From: Mesorhizobium sp.
GTDB taxonomy: Bacteria > Pseudomonadota > Alphaproteobacteria > Rhizobiales > Rhizobiaceae
Reading direction: 5' to 3'
NCBI GenBank assembly: GCA_004020365.1
Contig: SAQR01000006.1
Location: 1-64,000, forward strand
Length of the DNA: 64,000 bases
The position numbers and the translations under genes are program-made. A model generated the notes under the pieces. That model saw nothing but the letters and a program-made list of their open reading frames with translations. It was not told where the DNA came from and made no database searches. Within the stretch, counting starts at the first letter, position 1. Each line of letters begins with the position of its first letter. Below, piece by piece: positions 35,904 through 44,081 of this stretch.

Positions 35904-36905
35904 GCTGGCGGCAGTATTGTCGCTGTCCGCTTTGCGGACGTCGGGGTTTGCCGCGATCGATCCGGCATTGCGAATGGCCTTCGACAGTGTCTCGGCTTTC
36001 CAGCCGCGTAGCCCGTCCAGCGCTGCGTCGCGATGCAGCAGCCGATAGCGGTCGAGGAAGATGCGGATGGCCTGCGGATGCGAAAACTCTGTGGGATAGA
36101 CGGCGGCGGTGATCAGGAACGCCTTCTCTTCGCCGAGATCGAGCGCGCGCAGGACGGCCAGCAGCGACGTGTAGTTCTGGTTCGCGGTGAGCGACCGCGC
36201 CGTTGAAAAATCGATCTCGAGCGCGTCGGCCAGTGCTGTCTGGAAGAACGCGGCATGGCCGGACAGCGCCGTCTCGCGCAGTTTGACATAGGTGTTAGCG
36301 CTGGCGAACGGATTGGTCGCGCCGCCGCTCTCGGCATCACGCATCATCGACCGCAGCCGGCGCCGTGCATTCTCGGCGGCGGCGCCGGGCACCTGCTGGC
36401 TATCGGCGACGACTTCGGCGCTTTCGGGCACCGTCTTGGCGTTCGCCTCGGGCTGCCGCACGCTCACCAGCGTCGGTTTTTCAAGCGCCCTGATCAGGTG
36501 GGCGATGGTCGGGTTCAGATCCTTGCGGCGCGCAATGGCGCGCGCATGCGGCAGGCCATGCCGGCCGATCAGCGCGATGAGGTCGATATCGCTGAGCGCG
36601 CGCGAGCGGATGAGCAGCGGCGCGGCAACGTCGACCGGCTCCTCGCAAAGCCGCCGGACCAGCGCTGCGGGCGCATATTCGCATTCGGAAAGGGCAGCGG
36701 CGACATAGCGGCGCGATTCGACCGACACATCGGCGAAAAGCGGAAGCGTCAGATCCTCAAGTTGCGCGATCTCCCGGCGCGAAGGGCGGGTCAGCGAACA
36801 GAACGCCGATACCGTGGCGCGGAACAGCCTTTCGGCCTTTCCCGATTCAGCCCGTATAGCGATTTGCCTGAAATCCGCAGATGACACGAAGGATACGCCT
36901 GACAC
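35883..36905 (-). CDS. DUF2336 domain-containing protein
   Basis: A soluble helical-repeat protein of about 340 residues of the DUF2336 family, common in alphaproteobacteria; it has no known function. HEAT-like segments are apparent (REIAQLEDLTLPLFADVSVESRRYVAAALSE; EPVDVAAPLLIRSRALSDIDLIALI), and the C-terminal part ends in IRIFLDRYRLLHRDAALDGLRGWKAETLSKAIRNAGS. The start is uncertain: GTG at 36905 or 36887, or ATG at 36953; none has a strong ribosome site, and I chose 36905. The last five codons and stop come from the 130-bp repeat. Confidence 0.75.
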   Translation of the reverse strand: MSGVSFVSSADFRQIAIRAESGKAERLFRATVSAFCSLTRPSRREIAQLEDLTLPLFADVSVESRRYVAAALSECEYAPAALVRRLCEEPVDVAAPLLIRSRALSDIDLIALIGRHGLPHARAIARRKDLNPTIAHLIRALEKPTLVSVRQPEANAKTVPESAEVVADSQQVPGAAAENARRRLRSMMRDAESGGATNPFASANTYVKLRETALSGHAAFFQTALADALEIDFSTARSLTANQNYTSLLAVLRALDLGEEKAFLITAAVYPTEFSHPQAIRIFLDRYRLLHRDAALDGLRGWKAETLSKAIRNAGSIAANPDVRKADSDNTAASPKARRV

Positions 36906-36960
36906 TCGACACAATCTGGACCATGCTCGACCGGGACTGTGTCGGTTTTGCATTTGCCAC

Positions 36961-36980
36961 GGGTCAGGATTTCCTGACCC
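36961..36980. promoter_or_regulatory. Inverted repeat between DUF2336 and a small gene
   Basis: A 9-bp perfect inverted repeat, GGGTCAGGA-TT-TCCTGACCC, upstream of the DUF2336 gene and about 115 bases before the divergent small gene. It could be an operator or part of a hairpin in the transcript; the true role is unknown. Confidence 0.4.
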
Positions 36981-37095
36981 CAGAACAAAGATCAAATTAG
37001 CGGCGATCCGTTAGCGTTCCGTTAACCTACTGGCTCCTTAATCAGATTGGAGGCGTTGCGTTGTGCTCCGGGGCAACCAGAGGAATGCACGAACC

Positions 37096-37323
37096 ATGGG
37101 CATGGTACTGTCTTTCGTGCCGCGAACGGCGGCAACCAATCGAGCAGACCGAAACACCGGAACGCCGGCGGCGGTGATCATTTTCCCCGGCGTCCGCTAC
37201 GAGCAACCGCCACTGACGGGCGAGACGCGGCCAGGCGCCGGTCCGGACAAGCCCGGCTCGTCAAAGACGATGCCGGGTTCGTCAAGGACGACGTCGGGGA
37301 CGTTGCCTGTTCCGCATCATTAA
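37096..37323 (+). CDS. Small conserved hypothetical protein
   Basis: A 75-residue protein, MGMVLSFVPRTAATN at the start, followed by AAVIIFPGVRYEQP and a Pro/Gly/Thr/Ser-rich disordered tail. The hydrophobic AAVIIFPGVRY core resembles short rhizobial proteins I have seen but cannot name. The start is ATG 37096, with AGAGGAA 11 bases upstream. It is divergent from DUF2336. Confidence 0.5.
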   Translation: MGMVLSFVPRTAATNRADRNTGTPAAVIIFPGVRYEQPPLTGETRPGAGPDKPGSSKTMPGSSRTTSGTLPVPHH

Positions 37324-37363
37324 AGCGCGCCGCGGCTGAATGGATTTTTTGCGCGGCATGCAG

Positions 37364-37406
37364 TAGAGCGCCGTGCGCCCGGGTTGGTCGCGTACAGGAC
37401 GCTCTA
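37364..37406. repeat. Dispersed palindromic repeat, partial copy 4
   Basis: A stem TAGAGCG/CGCTCTA with a 29-base interior containing CCGTGCGCCCGGG and ACAGGA. This corresponds to the first hairpin of the 9535-9638 family, without the second. It follows the small gene and may act as its terminator-like end. Confidence 0.55.
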
Positions 37407-37481
37407 ACCACTCGAATGAGCGCCGCGGTCCTGTTCGGCTCGCGGGCATGGGCCGCAACCGGCGGCATATCTCGGTTGACG

Positions 37482-38030
37482 TCAGTAGTCCTGCAACTTG
37501 CAGGAACTCTGCTCGAGAAACCGCGACACGGTTGGCTTCCAGCTGTCGTCGGGCACGAAGGAGCGGATGACGAACATGCCTTCATCGATGGCCGCTTCGA
37601 CGAAGATTGCCTCTTGCAATTCCTCCGGGAGATCCTTGCGGATCTCGATCATTTGCGCCGGCGTCAGTACGATACTGTCGAGCACCTTTCCGGTCGCGCT
37701 GTGGTCGTTGAAGGAGTAGATGTTATGGCCGCTGCGGTCATAGACCGATACGGACCAGAACGGGACGTTTCCCGGTGCCTTCACCCGAACCATCCCATCG
37801 GAAAGATCGAAGCGGCAAGCCGCAGCATAAAACAGCGGATCGACCGATTTCGCCACTGGCGTACCGCCGGCCTCAGCGTCCAGCCTGGTCATCCGATAAA
37901 GGTTGGAGGCCATGGCCAGCCGCGACCAGGCATTGCGTTCGGAAAATTCCGGGATGAGCAGCAGCACGATGATGTGTACGATGCCAGCGCCAAGCAGGCC
38001 GAGCAGGATCGCGTGCAGCAGCCTACGCAT
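37482..38030 (-). CDS. DUF1254 domain-containing membrane-anchored protein
   Basis: A 182-residue protein with an N-terminal transmembrane helix (LLHAILLGLLGAGIVHIIVLLLI). The rest matches the N-terminal half of DUF1254 proteins (NAWSRLAMASNLYRMTRLD; DPLFYAAACRFDLSDGMVRV; VPFWSVSVYDRSGHNIYSFND). Its start overlaps the 3' end of the DUF1214 gene by 8 bases. In many genomes DUF1254 and DUF1214 occur as one protein or as adjacent genes; the function is unknown. Confidence 0.85.
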   Translation of the reverse strand: MRRLLHAILLGLLGAGIVHIIVLLLIPEFSERNAWSRLAMASNLYRMTRLDAEAGGTPVAKSVDPLFYAAACRFDLSDGMVRVKAPGNVPFWSVSVYDRSGHNIYSFNDHSATGKVLDSIVLTPAQMIEIRKDLPEELQEAIFVEAAIDEGMFVIRSFVPDDSWKPTVSRFLEQSSCKLQDY

Positions 38031-38607
38031 TGCAGCCGACCTTCACGATCTGCGGCAGCGTGACATCCGAAAGGCCCGTGCTGCTGGCGATCGGCGTGTC
38101 GTAGAATGTCAGCACGAGATACATCCGGCCGAAGCCGTCGGAAAGCAGCCAGTTGCCCGGCGCCGGGCGGTTGCTGACGGAAATAAGCACGGAATTGTCG
38201 GGCTGGCGCAGCACCTGGTAGGACTGAAGTGCCGCAAGCCTTGGCTTGCCGGTCTCGACCACGCTGAGCGACCGATCGGCGGCATAGAGGGTCCAGAACC
38301 GGGCTGTGGGAAATCCGCCTTCGATTTCATAGGCGCATTGGCGCTTCAATTGTTCGCCATCGGTATCGCGTTCGGCGATAAACGACAGGCCTTCTGCCTG
38401 CCCGAGGGCAAGGACACCCTCGCGCGCCACGCGGGCTTTCGAATAAGGATCCGCCGCCTGCGTGCCGATATCGGGAAACGCCGTCCATTGGCCGATCCTG
38501 ATCGCGCCAATGCCATCCTGCGTCTTGAGAGCATACCAGACGCTGCCGCCGCCGCCGCCGATGGCTATGGCAAGCGCGAGGAGCGTCAGGAATGCGTTAT
38601 TGAGCAT
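38023..38607 (-). CDS. DUF1214 domain-containing protein
   Basis: A 194-residue protein with one N-terminal hydrophobic helix (AFLTLLALAIAIGGGGGSVWYAL) and a DUF1214 region (ADPYSKARVAREGVLALGQAEGLSFIAERDTDGEQL; CAYEIEGGFPTARFWTLYAADR; PAPGNWLLSDGFGRMYLVLTFYDTP). The domain is usually the C-terminal part of longer proteins; here it is a separate gene, translationally coupled to the DUF1254 gene by an 8-base overlap. I chose ATG 38607; the longer frame to 38976 reads into the PBP gene. Confidence 0.85.
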   Translation of the reverse strand: MLNNAFLTLLALAIAIGGGGGSVWYALKTQDGIGAIRIGQWTAFPDIGTQAADPYSKARVAREGVLALGQAEGLSFIAERDTDGEQLKRQCAYEIEGGFPTARFWTLYAADRSLSVVETGKPRLAALQSYQVLRQPDNSVLISVSNRPAPGNWLLSDGFGRMYLVLTFYDTPIASSTGLSDVTLPQIVKVGCNA

Positions 38608-38722
38608 GATGAGCCGCGGGAAAGAGGGATTGCCGCTCGGGGATATCGCGGGGCAGGGGGCCATGGCAAGCGAACCTCTGGGGAATTGCCGGCGCGGAAT
38701 GGCCTGGCCCGTCGTGCCGGCA

Positions 38723-40885
38723 TCAAAGCGCCGACAGGGTCTCCGGTGTCGTCGCCGGCGCCTGGAGGACGGGCGCCGACTGGAACAGCCTTGTGATGTC
38801 CCTGAGCGCCCGCGTCGTCTGGCTGGACAGCACCGGCGGCCGCTCAGCGGCGGCGTCGGCCGCTGCCTGCTCGGTATTTTTCTTTTCCGCTTCCTCGGCC
38901 TTGGCGGCGATCTCTTCGTCGATAAAGGGATGATCGAGGCCGGGGATCGGCCTGAGGTCGATATTCTGGTGCGCATAGACCATCAGCCGCTGCCAAACCA
39001 TCGCCGGTAGCGAGCCGCCGGTCATGTTGTTGGTTGGGGTGAAGTCGTCATTGCCGAGCCACACGGCAGCCGTGTAGTTGCCGGTGAAGCCGACATACCA
39101 GGCGTCGCGGTAAGACTGCGTTGTGCCGGTCTTGCCGGCCGAAACGATATTGGGAAGCGCAGCGCGCCGCGCCGTGCCCATCACCGGCACCGCCGCCAGC
39201 ATGGTATTCATAGATTTCAGCGCCTGCTCCGAGAGCACACGGCGCGGCGGCGGCGCATCCTTGGCGAAATCGTAAACCACCTCGCCGGTACGGGTGACGA
39301 GCTGGGTGATGCCATGCCGGGTGCCGACAAAGCCGTTCTGGGCAAACACGCTATAGCCTGTCGCCTGGTCCATCACGGTCATGCCCGATGTGCCGAGCAC
39401 CATCGTCTTGTGCGATTCCAGCGGCGATTCGACGCCCATGGCTTCCGCCATCGCCTTGATCGGCTTGATGCCGAGATGATTCTTGGCCAGCCGCACCGGC
39501 ACGGTGTTGACCGATTTGGCCATCGCCGTGATCAGCGTGACCTTGCCGGCCCGTCCGTCATTGTAATTGTGCGGCGACCAGGCACCCCAGGAGATCGGCG
39601 CGCCGGAAACGACGGAGTCCGGCGTGAAGCCGTGCTCCATCGCCGTTGCGTATACGTAGGGTTTAAACGATGAGCCGCTCTGGCGCAGCGCCTTGGTGGC
39701 GCGGTTGAACTGGCTGGCACCGTAGTCGCGGCCGCCGACGATCGCCCTGACTGCGCCATTGGTTTCGATGACGACCATGGCGCCTTCGGTGACGTTGTAT
39801 TCCTTGCCGAACTGGCGGAGATGGAACTCCATCGATTCTTCCGCAGCCTTCTGGATGTTGGCGTCGAAAGTGGTGTGGGCGACCAGCGAATGCTGGCCGG
39901 ACTTCGCGGCGATCTTCTTGACCTCTTCGAATGCCCAGTCGAGGTAGTAATCCGGGCTCTTCTGCTCGCCGCGGTCGACGATTTCAGCCGGATGCAGCCG
40001 CGCCTGCAGCACCTGGCCCTCGCTCATGAAGCCGCTTTCGACGAGATTCGACAGCACCACATTGGCCCGCGCCCTGGCAGCAGGCAGGTTGATGTGCGGC
40101 GCGTATTTGGTCGGTGCCTTGAACAGGCCTGCCAGCATCGCCGCTTCGGCGAGGTTCACATCCTTGACGCTTTTGCTGAAATAGAAATCGGCGGCCGCTT
40201 CGATGCCGAACGTGCCGCCGCCCATATAGACGCGGTCGAGATAGAGCTGAAGGATCTCCTTCTTCGACAGATTGGCCTCGAGCCACAGCGCCAGGAAGGC
40301 TTCCTTGACCTTCCGCTCCAACGTCCGTTCATTGGTCAGGAACAAGTTCTTGGCCAACTGCTGGGTGATGCTCGAGCCGCCCTGCACCACGGAATTCGCC
40401 CGCACATTCGCGAAGATCGCGCGCGAAAGGCCGAGCGCGTCGATGCCGTAGTGATCGAAGAAACGCCGATCCTCGGTGGCCAGCACCGCCTTGATGACCT
40501 GGTCGGGCATCTCGTCGACCGGCACCGAATCGCGCTGGATGATGCCGCGCTGGCCGATCTCATTGCCGTAGCGGTCGAGGAAGGTGATGGCGAAATCGCC
40601 TTGGGCGCGCCAGTCGCCGGCGGTTTCCTGGAAGGCCGGCAAGGCGAGCGCCAGCATAACGACGATGCCGCCGGCGCCGAGGGTGAAGCCTTCGCTCAAC
40701 AGTTCGATGATGCCGCGGCGCCAGCCGGAGACGCGGAAGCGCCGGAAAAAAATCGTGGCCGCTTCCCAGAACCGGCGCGCCTCGAAGCCGATCTCGTAGA
40801 GCGAGGAATCGAACCACGCATCCGCCGCCAGCAGTCTTGCGGCAATCGGACCCCTTCTCTTGCGTGTTTTCAAAGGACTGGCCAT
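38723..40885 (-). CDS. Penicillin-binding protein 1A (transglycosylase/transpeptidase)
   Basis: A 720-residue bifunctional peptidoglycan synthase. After one transmembrane helix (about residues 66-86), the GT51 glycosyltransferase has its motif EDRRFFDHYG and QGGSSITQQLAKNLFL. The transpeptidase has S-x-x-K in SGSSFKPYVY, S-x-N in KSVNTVPV, and KTG in SAGKTGTTQ. The C-terminal 60 residues are low-complexity and Ala/Glu-rich. It is in the same direction as the DUF1214 gene, 115 bases upstream. Typical alphaproteobacterial PBP1A proteins are somewhat longer, so this may be a shorter paralogue. Confidence 0.93.
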   Translation of the reverse strand: MASPLKTRKRRGPIAARLLAADAWFDSSLYEIGFEARRFWEAATIFFRRFRVSGWRRGIIELLSEGFTLGAGGIVVMLALALPAFQETAGDWRAQGDFAITFLDRYGNEIGQRGIIQRDSVPVDEMPDQVIKAVLATEDRRFFDHYGIDALGLSRAIFANVRANSVVQGGSSITQQLAKNLFLTNERTLERKVKEAFLALWLEANLSKKEILQLYLDRVYMGGGTFGIEAAADFYFSKSVKDVNLAEAAMLAGLFKAPTKYAPHINLPAARARANVVLSNLVESGFMSEGQVLQARLHPAEIVDRGEQKSPDYYLDWAFEEVKKIAAKSGQHSLVAHTTFDANIQKAAEESMEFHLRQFGKEYNVTEGAMVVIETNGAVRAIVGGRDYGASQFNRATKALRQSGSSFKPYVYATAMEHGFTPDSVVSGAPISWGAWSPHNYNDGRAGKVTLITAMAKSVNTVPVRLAKNHLGIKPIKAMAEAMGVESPLESHKTMVLGTSGMTVMDQATGYSVFAQNGFVGTRHGITQLVTRTGEVVYDFAKDAPPPRRVLSEQALKSMNTMLAAVPVMGTARRAALPNIVSAGKTGTTQSYRDAWYVGFTGNYTAAVWLGNDDFTPTNNMTGGSLPAMVWQRLMVYAHQNIDLRPIPGLDHPFIDEEIAAKAEEAEKKNTEQAAADAAAERPPVLSSQTTRALRDITRLFQSAPVLQAPATTPETLSAL

Positions 40886-41043
40886 TCCAAGATCCGGCTG
40901 CGGCTACGCCTCCCACTGAGAAGCGGCACTCCTACCAGACTATTTGTCCATTTTGACGTCGCTCACAAGGGTGGGGGGAGCTTTCGCGGTACAGTTTGTT
41001 GATACCACGATCGGGCATGCCACCTCCGCCACCTCGCGCCCGC

Positions 41044-41145
41044 TTACTGCGCCGCGATAAAGCGCATGAAATGCGCCACGTCGCCGTCGCTTGGCTCCTG
41101 GCCGGTGAAACTGAGCAGATGGGCGGCCAGATGACTGCTGCCTCG
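41044..41145 (-). pseudogene. Possible C-terminal fragment of an unidentified gene
   Basis: On the minus strand, a frame ending in TAA reads GSSHLAAHLLSFTGQEP then SDGDVAHFMRFIAAQ. It has the look of a real protein tail but has no start codon and stops abruptly at the left end of the mttB remnant. I cannot identify the parent. It could be noise. Confidence 0.3.
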
Positions 41146-41537
41146 AAGGCGGGTGGAGCGTCTCGTTCGAGAAGCTGATCACCGATATCGAGGCGCTGCA
41201 GACCATCGCGGAACTCTGCGCGGCGACGCCGGGCGACGCGGCCGCGATCGGCTTCGAGGCCATCGCCGAAGTGCAGCCGGGCGGGCATTTCTTCTCGGCC
41301 GGACACACAATGGCGCGCTACCGCACCGCATTCTACGAGCCGCTCGTCGCCGATTGGTCGAATTTCGGCAACTGGACGCAGGGTGGGTCAAGAACCGCCA
41401 CCGAGCGCGCCACCGGCATCTGGAAACGGCTGCTGCCCGATTTTCGGCCGCCGGCTTGCGCCGCTGCCGCATCAGGGGTTCTCGACGAATTCATTGCGCG
41501 GCGCACGGAAGAGGGTGGCGCAGCACCGGTCTCGTGA
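41136..41537 (+). pseudogene. Remnant of a trimethylamine methyltransferase family gene (mttB-like)
   Basis: A C-terminal fragment of about 133 codons reading LEGGWSVSFEKLITDIEAL, QPGGHFFSAGHTMARYRTAFYEPL and WIKRLLPDF-like (WKRLLPDF) sequence. These match the end of MttB-family proteins, normally about 500 residues. An in-frame TGA lies at 41112-41114 and no start or upstream domain exists, so it is a 5'-deleted remnant. The rest was lost together with neighbouring sequence, possibly joining it to the other fragment at 41044-41145. The downstream 250 bases to 41786 are AT-rich and carry only the promoter of the next gene. Confidence 0.72.
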
Positions 41538-41786
41538 GGATCAGCGCAGCGTCCCTGCCCGAATAGATGGCGGCTGTGAGTCCAGGCTAGCGCTGATCGG
41601 AGCGGGCGTACACGAGCAGTCGGTGCCGCATTGAGTTCTTCGCGAATGAATTTCGTATTATTTCACAATGTCATTTCAAGCATTTGATCAATCAAAAACA
41701 TTCTGAAAATTGGTTTTTCCGTTCCGAGTTCCTATTTTAGGTGAGAAACTAATTTTCATCACCTCAGCTAAAAGGAGATTTTATCG

Positions 41787-42035
41787 ATGGCGGAACCCAA
41801 TCAGAATATCATGGAAAAAGCTGAAGCGCGCTTCATGGAGAAGCAGAAGAAAACCGCCGAGCGAAACCAGGCTACGGCCGAATATGTTTCCGAGGCCAAG
41901 GCCAGGACCATCAAGACCGAAAGGCTGCGGGCGCTGCGGCTGGCCAAGGAAGAGGCCGACCGTGCGGCGGAAGCCCTCAATCCCGTCGCTTCCAAGAAAA
42001 AGCGGGCGGCAGGCAAGAAAGCGGGGGCCGCTTGA
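41787..42035 (+). CDS. Small highly charged helical protein
   Basis: An 82-residue protein, rich in Lys, Glu and Ala, predicted to be one long helix or coiled coil (residues 8-60: MEKAEARFMEKQKK, then RLRALRLAKEEADRAAEAL) with a basic KKKRAAGKK tail. No signal peptide is seen. The start is well supported by AAGGAG 9 bases upstream and a notably AT-rich promoter. The pattern suggests a nucleic-acid- or protein-binding role, but I do not recognise the family. It is followed by the DUF1488 gene after 12 bases, so they probably form an operon. Confidence 0.7.
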   Translation: MAEPNQNIMEKAEARFMEKQKKTAERNQATAEYVSEAKARTIKTERLRALRLAKEEADRAAEALNPVASKKKRAAGKKAGAA

Positions 42036-42047
42036 CGGCATCACGTC

Positions 42048-42314
42048 ATGAGCCTGACATTTCCAAACCTAAGCCGAAGCTACGACGAGGCGAGCCGTCG
42101 GATCCGCTTCGTCGGCTATGATGGCATGTGCCAGATCTCTTTCTTTGTCCATGCAGACGCCATCTCGCCGGCGCCGCCGGGGACGGCGACAGCCGAAGCC
42201 ACATATCTCGCCGCCTTCGATTCGGCCGTCGGTCCCATACATGACGTCGCAAGGAACGCTTATGCCCGTACCGGCAAGAGCATGTATGTGCTGACCGCAG
42301 CCGATTTTCGATAA
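42048..42314 (+). CDS. DUF1488 family protein
   Basis: An 88-residue protein with the typical beginning MSLTFPNLSRSYDEASRRIRFVGYDG and DVARNAYARTGKSMYVLTAADF end. DUF1488 proteins are small, widespread in proteobacteria, and of unknown function. It lies 12 bases after the helical protein gene, with no obvious separate ribosome site. Confidence 0.8.
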   Translation: MSLTFPNLSRSYDEASRRIRFVGYDGMCQISFFVHADAISPAPPGTATAEATYLAAFDSAVGPIHDVARNAYARTGKSMYVLTAADFR

Positions 42315-42440
42315 ATACCGACTGTCCGCGCGATCGCGGCCTTGGAAATCACGTGAACTGGCGGCAGAATTTCAACGCGGCTACGCTGCAGGCGGAATCG
42401 GTGAAGGCCTGTTCGGCCGCGACGGGCGAGGGAGAATACA

Positions 42441-42866
42441 ATGACCGCGCCGGCTGCCGCGTTGCAGAAGGCCTTGTTCCAAGCGCTGGACGCTGACGGT
42501 TCCCTGTCAGCGGCATTGGGCGGCGCAAAACTATTCGACCATGTCCCGGAAAACATCGTCCCGGAAAACATCCCGTTTCCCTATGTGACGTTCGGCCGGA
42601 CCAGCGTCTATGATGGGGTAACAGGCAGGGAGAACGACGCCGAGCAGCTTTTCACTCTGCACTTCTGGTCGAAAGCCGAGGCCAAGAAAGAAATGCTCGA
42701 CGTGATGGACATGGTCAGCGCCCGCCTCCAGGATGCGGCGCTGGCGCTCGACGAGCATCACCGCGTCAATCTCAGGCTCGAATTCACCGAGGTCCGTTAC
42801 GACGAGGATCTTTCAGCCTGTCACGGGCTGCTGCGCTTTCGTGCCGTGATGGAAGAAAACGCCTGA
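42441..42866 (+). CDS. DUF3168 protein (phage/GTA tail-completion type), orphan
   Basis: A 141-residue protein of the DUF3168 family, found in tailed phages and gene transfer agents as a tail-completion or head-tail joining factor (Rhodobacter capsulatus GTA has one). Typical sequence: ALQKALFQALDADGSLSAAL, FPYVTFGRTSVYD, LFTLHFWSKAEAKKEMLDVM. No other phage or GTA gene is near. It contains an exact 15-bp tandem duplication at 42543-42572 that repeats VPENI in the protein. Confidence 0.82.
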   Translation: MTAPAAALQKALFQALDADGSLSAALGGAKLFDHVPENIVPENIPFPYVTFGRTSVYDGVTGRENDAEQLFTLHFWSKAEAKKEMLDVMDMVSARLQDAALALDEHHRVNLRLEFTEVRYDEDLSACHGLLRFRAVMEENA

Positions 42867-43036
42867 CGCGCTTTCAATATGACTGCAACAGAGTCTAGAC
42901 TGGCGCTTGGATTTGCCGGGTTGGGGCGGCGAAATCATAAGGTTGGTTGTCTTGCATGTCAGGGGGTGAGACAGGCATGTGCTCAGGCATTCGATGTTCA
43001 TATCACGTTCAGCACCGATGCGTTAGGACGCTGATC

Positions 43037-43327
43037 ATGAAAACGCTTCGCTCCCACTTCCCACTTGCGCTCTGCGCTGCCGGTCTGTTTGCATCGCAGG
43101 CGACGGCGCTGCCGGTCGCCGTGCCCGAGCACAACCGACCGATCGTCCTGGCTGCCTCCGACTGCTACGCGATCGGTCAGCAGGTCGCCGAGCAGAATGG
43201 CGGCACGCTGGCCAAGGCGTCGCAGTCGACGCGCGGGGGCCAGCCGGTCTGCGTCATCGTCGTGCTGGTTCCGGGCAAGGATGGGCAGCGTCCGCGCCGC
43301 ACCGAGATCGTCGTTCCGCTGAACTGA
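43037..43327 (+). CDS. Small periplasmic protein upstream of FeuPQ (FeuN-like)
   Basis: A 96-residue protein with a Sec signal peptide (KTLRSHFPLALCAAGLFASQATA). The mature part, ASDCYAIGQQVAEQNGGTLAKASQ then PVCVIVVLVPGKDGQ, has two cysteines and a PepSY-like pattern. Position directly before an FeuP-like response regulator matches FeuN of Sinorhizobium meliloti, a small periplasmic protein that inhibits FeuPQ. The identification is by position and size rather than sequence recognition. The frame upstream of ATG 43037 is open but not conserved. Confidence 0.62.
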   Translation: MKTLRSHFPLALCAAGLFASQATALPVAVPEHNRPIVLAASDCYAIGQQVAEQNGGTLAKASQSTRGGQPVCVIVVLVPGKDGQRPRRTEIVVPLN

Positions 43328-43415
43328 TGCCTGCCGTATCCCAGGCGCTGGAATCGGCCTATATCTGACGTCCAGCTCCTCAATAGGCCGATTCCTCAAC
43401 TGGTATGATCCCCGC

Positions 43416-44081
43416 ATGCGCGTACTCGTCGTCGAAGATGACAAGGATCTGAACCGGCAGGTATCCGACGCGCTGGTCGATGCCGGCTATGTTGTCGACC
43501 GGGCTTTCGACGGTGAGGAAGGGCATTTCCTCGGCGACACCGAACCCTATGACGCCGTCGTGCTCGACATCGGCTTGCCGCAGATGGACGGCATCAGCGT
43601 GGTCGAACGCTGGCGGCGCGGCGGCCGCAAGATGCCGGTCCTGATTCTGACGGCGCGCGATCGCTGGAGCGACAAGGTATCCGGCATCGACGCCGGCGCC
43701 GACGATTATGTCACCAAGCCGTTCCACATCGAAGAGGTGTTGGCCAGGGTCCGAGCGCTCATCCGGCGCGCGGCCGGCCATGCGTCGTCCGAGCTGACCT
43801 GCGGGCCACTGCGGCTCGACACCAAAGCCTCCAAGGCCGATGTCGACGGCGTGCCGTTGAAGCTGACGTCGCATGAATTTCGCCTGCTTGCCTATTTGAT
43901 GCACCATATGGGCAAGGTGGTGTCCCGAACCGAGTTGGTCGAGCACCTTTACGATCAGGATTTCGACCGCGATTCCAACACAATCGAAGTCTTTGTCGGG
44001 CGGCTTCGCAAGAAGATGGGCATCGACATGATAGAAACTGTTCGCGGCATGGGCTATCGAATGCGTGAGCCGGAGGCGTAA
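43416..44081 (+). CDS. feuP: Two-component response regulator FeuP
   Basis: A 221-residue OmpR/PhoP-family regulator. The receiver domain has the acidic pocket VEDD, phospho-acceptor D51 in VLDIGLPQMDG, and K in DDYVTKPFHIEEV. The winged-helix domain ends in SNTIEVFVGRLRKKMGIDMIETVRGMGYRM. Its sequence matches my recollection of rhizobial FeuP very closely. FeuPQ controls cyclic beta-glucan export (ndvA) and osmoadaptation genes in S. meliloti. Its 3' end overlaps the kinase start by 17 bases. Confidence 0.9.
   Translation: MRVLVVEDDKDLNRQVSDALVDAGYVVDRAFDGEEGHFLGDTEPYDAVVLDIGLPQMDGISVVERWRRGGRKMPVLILTARDRWSDKVSGIDAGADDYVTKPFHIEEVLARVRALIRRAAGHASSELTCGPLRLDTKASKADVDGVPLKLTSHEFRLLAYLMHHMGKVVSRTELVEHLYDQDFDRDSNTIEVFVGRLRKKMGIDMIETVRGMGYRMREPEA

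Noticed and set aside
40932-41308. Two overlapping minus-strand frames opposite the mttB remnant
   Set aside because: They cross the deletion junction, and neither contains a recognisable domain.
41112-41537. The mttB remnant as a pyrrolysine-containing (amber read-through) methyltransferase
   Set aside because: The in-frame stop upstream is TGA, not TAG, and the N-terminal two thirds of the gene are missing.
42441-42866. DUF3168 gene as evidence of a prophage
   Set aside because: No integrase, terminase, capsid or tail genes lie near, and flanking genes are ordinary chromosomal ones.
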